Assembly (NCBI GenBank): GCA_944412495.1
Contig: CALYBL010000035.1
Location: forward strand, 1 to 64,000
From: an uncultured Clostridia bacterium
GTDB taxonomy: Bacteria > Bacillota > Clostridia > Oscillospirales > Acutalibacteraceae
Direction: 5' to 3'
Length of the DNA stretch: 64,000 nucleotides
In this document: positions 39,790 to 48,200 of the stretch, piece after piece
Layout: each line of letters opens with the position of its first letter
How positions within the stretch are numbered: position 1 is the stretch's first letter
Translations under genes and position numbers: made by a program
The notes under the pieces: generated by a model
Told to the model about the DNA's origin: nothing
The model's database searches: none
The model's input: the letters and a program-made list of their open reading frames with translations, nothing else

Positions 39790-40959
39790 ATGAAAATTTT
39801 ATTGAAGTTGACTGCGCTTTTTATGGCGGCTGCTATGACGGCCGGGATTATCACTTCTTGCAAAGCCGAAAAAGGGGAGGATATTATCAAACCGTTATTT
39901 TTATATGTGGGGTACAGATACAACAGCACAAATTCCAAGTATGATGAATACACCGATGCCGATCTCCAAAAACTGAAGGACATAGGTGTTACGGAAATTT
40001 GCATAAATTTCGGAAACGCTCCAGCGGCCTATATTCCCGTAGGGGAAACGGAGCCTAAGCAGATAGTAACTGAGTATGACATAGAAAATGTTATAACAAT
40101 GGAATCGACCGGTGCAGAATCAGAGGAGGCTTTGTCACGGATAAAGGAAGAGTATAAAACCAAGCTCAGCGGGCTTGATACGAGGCTTATGATAAATGAC
40201 TACGCTGACTTTGCGGTTGAGTTTGCCGAGCGGCTTGTCGCGGTCAACCCGGATATAGAAATATGGTATTCTTTCCCTGACATATACATAGCTGCTCTGG
40301 CAGAGCTTTATGTTGAGCCGTTTTTGATATATTATGACAGGCTAAAGGCTGAAACCTCACAGGAAATATGGGATAATAATATAAAGGGCTTTTACTGGGT
40401 GAGGGAGGATGTACCGGCGGCAATATATGATCAGTTTAATACAGAAAATCTTGAGAATTTTGACAATGAAACGGTCAAGGCGATGAAAGCGTGTACAGAT
40501 GCCGCGCATAAGGACGGAAAGCTTACCTTCTGGTGCCCGTATTTCCGCGAGAGCGAAAACGTCGCCACGCCGATAGGCTATATAGCAAACCAGACGGATA
40601 TATTCGACTATGTCATACTCCAGCCCAATCATGTGTTTCAGAATGACCTTGAGGGCAATATTGAGGTTATAAAGCAGTCGACGCTTAAAGGCGCCGTTTT
40701 GGACCAAAGCGGAATGCCATACGGCGGAGAAAAGAGTTCCCAAACAGGAGTGGGACCAGAGATAGAAATGCAGGCCGAGGACTTTAACGGCAGCAGCGGC
40801 GAAGAGGTGCTGGCGAGATATCAGGACTATGTGGATGCATACGGTGATATGCTTGACGAATATCCCATGGCCTTTTACTGCGGCTCACGTCCGAGCCTTA
40901 TGGATGAGCAGGTACTCAGCCTTCTTGAGGCATTTTTGGCTAAAGAGACTGATGCTTAA
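39790..40959 (+). CDS. TIM-barrel-like lipoprotein, paralogue 3 of 4
   Basis: A 389-residue lipoprotein; the lipobox is GIITSC at about residue 22. It lacks the LRPHDPLP segment that follows the lipobox in the other three. Core segments are conserved: LFLYVGYRYN, DLQKLKDIGVTEICINFGNAP, VNPDIEIWYSFPDIYI, GFYWVREDVPAAIYDQF, GKLTFWCPYFRES and DIFDYVILQPNHVFQ. It is closer to paralogue 4 in the middle (VEFAERLVAVNPDIEIWYSF) and to paralogue 2 at the end (EYPMAFYCGSRPSLMDEQV), which hints at recombination between copies. AGGGTG precedes the ATG. Confidence 0.75.
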   Translation: MKILLKLTALFMAAAMTAGIITSCKAEKGEDIIKPLFLYVGYRYNSTNSKYDEYTDADLQKLKDIGVTEICINFGNAPAAYIPVGETEPKQIVTEYDIENVITMESTGAESEEALSRIKEEYKTKLSGLDTRLMINDYADFAVEFAERLVAVNPDIEIWYSFPDIYIAALAELYVEPFLIYYDRLKAETSQEIWDNNIKGFYWVREDVPAAIYDQFNTENLENFDNETVKAMKACTDAAHKDGKLTFWCPYFRESENVATPIGYIANQTDIFDYVILQPNHVFQNDLEGNIEVIKQSTLKGAVLDQSGMPYGGEKSSQTGVGPEIEMQAEDFNGSSGEEVLARYQDYVDAYGDMLDEYPMAFYCGSRPSLMDEQVLSLLEAFLAKETDA

Positions 40960-40988
40960 AATAAATGTTTTAAAGGCAAGGTGGAAAA

Positions 40989-42167
40989 ATGAAAATTTTA
41001 TCAAGGGTAATATCACTGCTGATGTCGGCGGCTTTGCTGACGGGGGTACTTACATCATGTCAGGCAAATTCTCTTCGCCCGCATGAAGCTTTAGACCCAA
41101 TCCAGCCGCTTTTCCTGCACCTCGGCTGGCGTGTCAATACCACTGTCAGTTATGCGACGTACACCGATGAGGATATCCGTCAGCTGACCGATATAGGCGT
41201 AAAAGAGGTTTGCATAGCTTATGGCACCGCTCCTGTTACCTATATTCCGGAGGGAGAGACCGAACGTCAGCTGATAATAACTAAGGATGATATAAATGCT
41301 ATTCCTATGGATATGGTCGGCGCTACTACGGAGGCAGAGCTGGATTCATTGAAGACACAGTATCGTCAAACAATAAATTCTTTAGATGAAGATTTGCTCC
41401 TCAACGATTACGCTGATATGGCTATTGAGTTTGCCGAGCGGCTTGTCGCGGTCAACCCGGATATAGAAATATGGTATTCTTTCCCGGATATGTATGTCGT
41501 GACGCTTGCAGAGCTTTATATTGATCCGTTTTTAGAGTATTACAATAAGCTCAAGGCCGAGACTCCTGCGGAAATATGGGAAAACAATATCAAGGGCTTC
41601 TACTGGCTTAAAGAGGATGTTCCGTCTACTATCTATTGTAATTTTAACACGGATAATTTAGTCGACTTTGACAATCCTGAGGTTAAGGCAATGAAGGCTT
41701 GCAACGATGTAGTGCACGATGACGGCAAGCTTACCTTCTGGTGCCCCTATTACCGTTCAACCGATCAGACAGGCCAGCACATAGGTTTTATAGCTAATCA
41801 GACTGATATTTTTGATTATGTTATACTTCAGCCCAATCATTTATTTTCAGACGGACTTGAATACAATATTGATTTAATAAAGGAATCTACGCTGCAGAAT
41901 GCCCTGCTTAACAAAAATTATGTTGTATGGGGCGGTGAGAAAAAGTCCAGCACCATGATAGGCGCTGAGATGGAATCTCAGTCGAACATGTTCGGCGGAA
42001 GCAGCGGAGAAGAAAATCTGCAAAGGTATCAGGACTATGTAAACGCTTATCAGGAGCTGCTGGGAGAATATTCTCTTGCTTTCTACTACGGCGAGAGGAA
42101 TAGCGTCATGAGCGACAGAGTGTTTAACCAGCTTAAGGACTTTTTGGCCGGGACGGCTGCTGATTAG
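40989..42167 (+). CDS. TIM-barrel-like lipoprotein, paralogue 4 of 4
   Basis: A 392-residue lipoprotein, the most divergent of the four. The lipobox is GVLTSC at about residue 22, followed by LRPHEALDPIQPLFLHLGWRV. Core segments are EDIRQLTDIGVKEVCIAYGTAP, GFYWLKEDVPSTIYCNF, GKLTFWCPYYRSTD and DIFDYVILQPNHLFS. The end EYSLAFYYGERNSVMSDRV replaces the C-G-S-R of the others with Y-G-E-R. AAGGTGG lies before the ATG. A terminator follows, closing the four-gene operon. The products probably act together at the cell surface on glycans; that is inference from fold and location. Confidence 0.75.
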   Translation: MKILSRVISLLMSAALLTGVLTSCQANSLRPHEALDPIQPLFLHLGWRVNTTVSYATYTDEDIRQLTDIGVKEVCIAYGTAPVTYIPEGETERQLIITKDDINAIPMDMVGATTEAELDSLKTQYRQTINSLDEDLLLNDYADMAIEFAERLVAVNPDIEIWYSFPDMYVVTLAELYIDPFLEYYNKLKAETPAEIWENNIKGFYWLKEDVPSTIYCNFNTDNLVDFDNPEVKAMKACNDVVHDDGKLTFWCPYYRSTDQTGQHIGFIANQTDIFDYVILQPNHLFSDGLEYNIDLIKESTLQNALLNKNYVVWGGEKKSSTMIGAEMESQSNMFGGSSGEENLQRYQDYVNAYQELLGEYSLAFYYGERNSVMSDRVFNQLKDFLAGTAAD

Positions 42168-42196
42168 CAAACGGCCTGCTAATTAAATAAAAAATA

Positions 42197-42238
42197 TTCA
42201 GCGGCTTGGGAATATTAACCTGAGCCGCTGAATTTTAT
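42197..42238 (+). terminator. Rho-independent terminator of the four-lipoprotein operon
   Basis: TTCAGCGGCTT (42197-42207) and GAGCCGCTGAA (42222-42232), with a 14-base loop, then TTTTATTG. Confidence 0.85.
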
Positions 42239-42340
42239 TGATTATAGAAAATAAGTTGACCGTGTTGGAGTTGAAAAAGAAGATATACATAGAAATACTG
42301 TATAATATGACTGTCAAACTGCAGTATACTATATTATAAT

Positions 42341-42384
42341 AAAAAAGGCCCCTCAGCATTTTAAAATGCTGAGGGGCCTTTTTT
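42341..42384. terminator. Bidirectional terminator, perfect palindrome
   Basis: Positions 42341-42362 are the exact reverse complement of 42363-42384, with a core GGCCCCTCAGCATT, six A on the left and ten T on the right. It ends the minus-strand XRE gene. Confidence 0.9.
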
Positions 42385-42445
42385 TTTTGCAGTTCTTAAA
42401 CAGCCAAATTGGTAATTCCAAACAGTTACATGGCGCTTTGCGCGC

Positions 42446-42664
42446 TCAGCGCCCTTTCGGAACATCGGATTTGCCCACAAGATAATCTATGGATACATCA
42501 AAATAGTCGGCCAGCATTATTGTTTTTGATGTCGGAGGGTCAACCTTTCCGTATTCATAGTCCTGGTAGTTGCGTGTGGTAATACCAAGAAACCCTGCAA
42601 TGTCGGATTGCTTAAGCTTTTTTGCTTTTCTAAGCTCTTTTAGCCTTTCGCCAAATATAGTCAT
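42446..42664 (-). CDS. XRE-family repressor (phage-type)
   Basis: A 72-residue protein that is a single Cro/CI helix-turn-helix: FGERLKELRKAKKLKQSDIAG, FLGITTRNYQDYEYGKVDPP, and the ending YFDVSIDYLVGKSDVP. The ATG at 42664 follows AGGTG by 9 bases; the TTG at 42670 is rejected. Two palindromic sites and a strong promoter firing the other way lie just upstream, the arrangement of a lysogeny-type or plasmid-type repressor. What that promoter once drove seems to be decayed. It ends at a perfect palindromic terminator. Confidence 0.88.
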   Translation of the reverse strand: MTIFGERLKELRKAKKLKQSDIAGFLGITTRNYQDYEYGKVDPPTSKTIMLADYFDVSIDYLVGKSDVPKGR

Positions 42665-42698
42665 AAGCAAAGCACCTCAAAAATATTTTTCAAAGCAC

Positions 42699-42758
42699 TT
42701 GACACAAGATTTAATTTCGTATATAATATATCCAAAACACGAGATTAAAATTCGTGTA
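42699..42758 (+). promoter_or_regulatory. Consensus sigma-A promoter with two palindromic operators
   Basis: TTGACA (42699-42704), 17 bases, TATAAT (42722-42727): a perfect consensus promoter reading right. Two 22-base sites 35 bases apart, 42702-42723 and 42737-42758, share the pattern ACAC-R-AGATT-W-AA-W-TTCGT-R-TA, with inverted half-sites ACAC(G/A)A and TCGTGT. One covers the spacer and the other the start region, ideal for repression by the divergent XRE protein. Confidence 0.8.
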
Positions 42759-42874
42759 AGGCTGGTGAAGAATAGGAAAAAGAGTAAAGTATAAAAATAG
42801 GCACATAGAAAAACTGCCTTAAAACTTGTAAGTTTAAGGCAAGAACGGCAGAAAAATTTTCTGAAAAAGAATAA

Positions 42875-43027
42875 GATTTAAACCTATTAAAAGACAAGAA
42901 TAAAAGTGTATATTCTACTGCTGCAACAGAAGAATTTACAGTTTCATAGTACCACGGTGAGGCAAAAAAGGCAATAAAAAATCAGCTTGAAATATTTGGG
43001 CCCAAAGCAAAACAGAATGCTGCTTAA
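42875..43027 (+). pseudogene. Decayed small gene downstream of the repressed promoter
   Basis: A frame from 42875 to TAA 43025-43027 reads like protein (KSVYSTAATEEFTVS, then YHGEAKKAIKNQLEIFG) but has an in-frame TAG at 42947 and no start or ribosome binding site at its left end. It is probably a remnant of the gene once driven from 42699. I cannot name the family. Confidence 0.4.
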
Positions 43028-43470
43028 ATATTATTTCTGCGGATATTATCATGTGCTTTGGCTCGCCGTTTTATTTTTTTGCCGCATATATGTTTGGCAC
43101 CAGCCGCGGGGAAATATCCGTATTTTTACATATTGCGGCTATTGCTTTATTCTTTTTTCCATTCATTTTTATAGTTAATGCTTTCATACGGCAAGACGTT
43201 CCCCCTCCCCTGATTTTCACAAAAAATTCGGGGGGGGGGTTACTATAAATATACACATCTACTATAAAGAGCTGCGCTTGCACAGCATAAAAAGAGCGAA
43301 TGCACGGGATTTCCGGTGATTGACAAGGACGCATAAAAACAATGCTGCCGGGCCCAAAATAGGCGGGTATGATATGCGCAGGGCAGGCTTTCAAATATAT
43401 GGTCATATAAGCAGGGAGCGGGCAATAAAAATATATGAGGTCCAGATTATATTAAAAAGGAGTGAAGTAT
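43028..43470. other. Region with a ten-G run; small possible membrane frame
   Basis: A 65-codon frame at 43051-43248 encodes two hydrophobic segments (PFYFFAAYMFG and FLHIAAIALFFFPFIFIVNAF) but has no clear ribosome binding site. It crosses a run of ten G (43230-43239), and a C-rich CCCCCTCCCC sits about 20 bases before that run, so the two could pair. AAGGAG of the adhesin gene lies at 43457-43462. I do not call a gene here. Confidence 0.4.
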
Positions 43471-45225
43471 GTGAAGCTAAAGACAAGATTCAGGTACAGG
43501 GCGCTGAGCGCTCTGCTGGCCGTTCTTATGGTAATTACAATGCTTCCCGCATCAATCATAACGTATGCGGTTCAGAGCACAGCCGACGGCGGCGGACAGA
43601 CACCTGACGTTTATGTCGGGTGGAGACCGCTTGAGGAAGAGATTAAGACGGGTGAGGCCGGAACCGTAAGGCTGGAGGCCGCGCTTAATGCGGGCGGCGA
43701 AAACGCCGCTGCCGGTGCCGAAGTGAAAATATCACTCACAAAAGCGGAAGCGTCGGCTCTGCAGCAGTTCAGAGGCAGCGACGGCCAGCTCGATTACACA
43801 ACAGAGGAATTATCGGACGAGGGCGTGCCGATAAATATTGAGCTTAGGGAGGACGGCGGTGTAGATATCTGCTTTTCGCTGAGTCAGGAAAGCCCCGCTT
43901 TGACCTTTGAGCTTACCTTTAAGGTTTACAGCAAAACGTCGGCGCCTCTAAGCATAGACGTCAGCGAGGAGGATATTTCTGTCGCTGTGCCGCAAATAGA
44001 GGGAGCAGACAGTGCCGCCAAGGTACAAAAGGTGGGCGGCAGTCTGCTTATGGAAGCCTCCTTCGGCTGGACAGCGGCTGTCTTGGCGGCATCGGAAGCC
44101 GCGGAAATTTACGGAGACGCTGCGCCGGATTTTGCATTTGCGGTGATGGCAGATTTGCAGAATAAGGGTGAAACAGGCGTTATTTACACTCAGATTCAGA
44201 CATTTGACATTACCCTTAAGCTGCCGTATGGCATTTACCTGCCGGAGGGAGATTATTCTTATTCGCAGTCAGCCTCACAGATAACGGCGGACGGAGTGAC
44301 AGTAGCTTCCGTCACGGGCCTGACGGAGACGGACAAAATCCGCGGCATCGTACGCAGCGATGCGTCAACGCTTGAATTTCAGATAGTGCGCACGCCGGAG
44401 GCATTTACAAAAATAGAGGAGCTTTCGGACCTAAGCTGCGAAATACTGTTTTCGGGAAGCGCCTTTACGCTGAGCGGGAACGAGCTTGATAAAGACAACG
44501 CCGTCATAACGCTTTCGGCAGAAATGAATGCCGTTTCGCTTGCCGGCGAAGGCTTTGTCAGCAAAGAGAGCACCGAGGCTGAAATCCCTGTATACTTCTA
44601 TAAAGAAAGCAGCGCGGCGCCTGAGACGAGTGAAGCGGTATCCGCTATGGCGGTATCTGCGCGAAACGCTGCCATACCGGAACAAAATGCACTGTCGCTT
44701 CAGAGCGTCGGCGCATTAAGCGTACTTGCGGCAAATGCAGCAGAGACAATACGCATTGACAGCTATCGCGAAAGCTACAGTCAGACAGTATTTTGGGTTG
44801 ATAACAACAACGAGGCAGCAATACGTCCGTCAGGGGCAAATTATGCTCCAAGGCTCTATTTTTCAATTGATAACGGAGAGTTTAGGGAGCTTACATCAGA
44901 AAATATGGCCTCTCTTGGCCTTTCGTCGATGCCGGCGGTGAGCGTCAGCACGCGCGGAGTGGGAAGTTACACGGTTTCAATAGGTGCAAACAGCCTGCCG
45001 TCGCGCGTGACGTATATAGACAGCTACGGCGACGAAACAGCTCATGAGATAGAATGGCGCTTTGCGCCGTCTCAGATAAACGGCTACAGCGCCGTAGAGG
45101 TGACGGAAGAAAACATATCGGATTATCCGTCGATTTCATCGACCGGCTGGTATTACATCTTAAACACGGACTTTTCCTTTTATCTAAACCTGCGCTGGGG
45201 ACGCTCGGGTCAGCGCCGGGCATAA
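43471..45225 (+). CDS. Giant CnaB-type surface adhesin, N-terminal part (interrupted by frameshift)
   Basis: A 584-codon frame with a GTG start (AAGGAG 8 bases upstream; the GTG at 43462 overlaps that site). It begins with a long basic signal peptide, KLKTRFRYRALSALLAVLMV then MLPASIITYAV. The mature part is beta-rich and acidic and resembles the non-repeated adhesive head of Gram-positive surface proteins, with no catalytic motif. The frame ends at 45225 in an unlikely basic tail (RWGRSGQRRA). At TGGGGAC (45196-45202) the other frame continues with a sensible sequence, TLGSAPGITNAILEHFDF. Adding one G to the G4 run at 45197-45200 would join W-G-T and restore one gene of about 3,280 codons up to 53315. 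Confidence 0.85.
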   Translation: MKLKTRFRYRALSALLAVLMVITMLPASIITYAVQSTADGGGQTPDVYVGWRPLEEEIKTGEAGTVRLEAALNAGGENAAAGAEVKISLTKAEASALQQFRGSDGQLDYTTEELSDEGVPINIELREDGGVDICFSLSQESPALTFELTFKVYSKTSAPLSIDVSEEDISVAVPQIEGADSAAKVQKVGGSLLMEASFGWTAAVLAASEAAEIYGDAAPDFAFAVMADLQNKGETGVIYTQIQTFDITLKLPYGIYLPEGDYSYSQSASQITADGVTVASVTGLTETDKIRGIVRSDASTLEFQIVRTPEAFTKIEELSDLSCEILFSGSAFTLSGNELDKDNAVITLSAEMNAVSLAGEGFVSKESTEAEIPVYFYKESSAAPETSEAVSAMAVSARNAAIPEQNALSLQSVGALSVLAANAAETIRIDSYRESYSQTVFWVDNNNEAAIRPSGANYAPRLYFSIDNGEFRELTSENMASLGLSSMPAVSVSTRGVGSYTVSIGANSLPSRVTYIDSYGDETAHEIEWRFAPSQINGYSAVEVTEENISDYPSISSTGWYYILNTDFSFYLNLRWGRSGQRRA

Positions 45226-48200
45226 CAAACGCAATTCTTGAGCATTTTGATTTTGTCGCGGCATTTAGCGGAAATGACAGCAGATACAGGCTGAGCGAAA
45301 TAAGCGACAGTGTCGATATTACGATTGACGCCGGTGCCGACCCGGATAATCCCACCTCTGGAACGGTAACCATAGGCGGTGCCTGGAAATACAACATAGA
45401 CGGCTCGCAGATATCGTACAGCGTGGAGGAAATTTCCGGCGGAGGCGGAAGAATAACAATCCCCTCGCTTGAGTCAGGCGATTATTTTGCAATTTCCTAT
45501 GACAATTCCGCAGCGCCTAATTTCGGTTCGGTTACGGATAAGGTTCACAAGGGCGGCACCATGTATCTCACGCTTACGGGCCTGCAGAATTACAGCGCGG
45601 ATAAGGTATGGCTCGACGGCGGCTCGGAGGAGATGAAAAGCCAGCGTCCGACCGGTGAGCTGCAGCTGTGGCGCTACCGCAGCGGAAGCAGCTATACCAC
45701 CGCGGCGCCGGTTAGAAATGCCGACGGCACGATTGTCACGGCTCTCTTGGACACATCTCTGGACAGCCAGGACATAGTGCATAGCGATTTGCCAAAGTAC
45801 GACCCCGAGGGGTATGAATATATTTATGTTGTAAGGGAATATTTAGATTCTACGACGGTTAACGGTGAAGACGCCAATACTTATGAGCAGGTCTTCGGAA
45901 GTGTATCACAGGACGGAACTATCACGGACAGAGTCGATGTAGATGGTGAACTCATATACACTACCGAGCCGCGCTCAGACGGCAACACGTTCCTGTATGA
46001 CGGAGGCACCATCTCTAACCGTATTACGGACACGGTTGCCGCATCGGCAACAAAAATATGGAAAGCAGCAGCATTTCAGTCAGAATTTGAGGACGTAAGA
46101 ATCGAGCTTACGCTGCAGCAGCGTGTCCGCGGAAGCGGTGATCAGTGGCAGAACACGGATGAAAAGGAGCTCATAGACGGCTTTTTCGCAGAAAACCTGT
46201 CGGCCGAGGTCAGCCGGAGAATGCCGGAATACGACATGCTAGGCAGGGTAATGGAATACCGCTGGGTGGAATCAGCCGTTTATCAGGGCGAGGACAGCAG
46301 CGATAATCTCCTTACCTGGAACGGAGACGCCGCATCCTTTACATTGGAGCAGAGCGGCAGGGAAATAGTATACAGCTCTGTTTCAGAGATACAGGGGGAC
46401 GGCAGCACCGTTATTACCAACTCCATAGCCAATACCATCGACTATGAGGTTATAAAGGTGTGGCTCAACGCAGACGGAGAAGAGACACAGGCTCCCGACG
46501 GAGCAACCGCCACCTTCAATATTTACCGCACTATAAGCGGTGACGCCTTAGGCGAGCCCGTCGCCGCCTTTACCATGGACGGCGGTGTGGATGAAGAAGC
46601 CGTATGCGTAAACGAGGAGCTCGGCATATACGTACGCGAGACGGAGGAATGGACGGCCCTTGTTACTCCGCTTGACGAATACGACGCAGACGGCAGGCAA
46701 TATGAGTACATTCTGCTTGAGGTGAGCGGGGACAGCGAGTTTATTCCAACATATGAGACCGAGCGCAATGAAGACGGCTATAAGACCACTGTTTATAATG
46801 CACCGGGTGAGGGCAACCGCATCATGGTGCGTAAGGACTGGATAGACGACAGCGACATCATGCACCGCCAGCCGGTCACGATTACCGTATATAACCGCAC
46901 AAGCAATGAGGCCGTCAACCAGATAACGCTTGGTGACGGTGTTTGGCACGACTGGGTCGGCATAGGCAGCCTTGAGCCGGAGGAGGTATACATCCTCGAA
47001 ACGACTGTGGGCGAAACTGCAGTGCCGCTCACCTCCTATGACATAAACTCCGGGGATGAGCCAAACTACACCTCACCGCAGGCGCCGGAGGAATATGACG
47101 GTGAAGAGGATGACAGCTACACCGCTATACAGTACAGCACAGAATATCACTATTACGAAGCGACCTACAGGCACGAAGACATTTCAAATATCACATTCTA
47201 CACCGTTACCAACCGCAGACTCGGCAATATAAACCTTACGGCAACCAAAACCTGGGTCGACGGCGACGGTGAAAAGCGTCAGGAAATCCAGGCTGAGCTT
47301 GAAAGGCTTGAGGGCGAGGGAGTAACTCTTTATCCCGCGCTGCGCCTGCAGTTTGCCGATGAAAATAATCCCTCCTACTACGAGATAAGCCGCAACGGCG
47401 TGGATAACGCCGATTATATTGCCGTAGGCAATCATGACAACCGGGTACCGATACTGAACGAAAACGGAGAGCATTCTTCATCTGACAGAGCAATAATTCT
47501 GAGTGAGGCTGTGTCCGAGTACTGCTTCTATGGCCTGCCGAAATATGACCGCAGCGGTGCTGTCGTGAGCTACAGTGTTGAGGAGGTTTGGCTTGATGGA
47601 GACGGAAATGTTGTTGACATGGCAGCCATCAGGCAGAATTATCCGGCCCTTTATGAGCTTATAGAGGAATATATCGTTTCCTATGCCGAAACAGGATATA
47701 TTGTCGGAAACCTTCATGCCTCCGACGAACAGGACATAAGCGTAACAAACCAGCTGAGCAGCACCAAGAGCATAATTTGGCACAAGCAGTGGAATGACGA
47801 ATATGTTTACTCCTCCGGGCAGCGCCCTGACATATATCTTAACATATACAGGGAGATACACACGTCCGCTTCGGATACAGAGGTGTCCCTTTATATCGCC
47901 AACTATAAATGGGAGTATTTAGAGGAGGATCCGGCCGACGACCCAGACGGCCTGTACGACAAGCAGCTGCACTGGCACGCCGTGCTGGACGGACTGCCGA
48001 AGTACGACAGCTTGGGCTATGAAATACGCTACTTTGCTGTGGAGCATACCCAGGTCAATGCTGCGGACTTCGATTATACTCCGGTGGAGTATTCGGTGCC
48101 GACGGCAGGCAATGAGGGAGATATCGTTTCAATAGGCACAGAGTACGAGATAACGTCGCCGGAGGCTCTCGGCTATGTGCGTGATGTTCAGTCGTTTGAG

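Noticed and set aside
45180..45225. Programmed -1 frameshift in the adhesin
   Set aside because: The shift is in the -1 direction, but no X-XXY-YYZ slippery heptamer is in phase; a missing G in a G run explains it more simply. Kept only as a finding about an indel.
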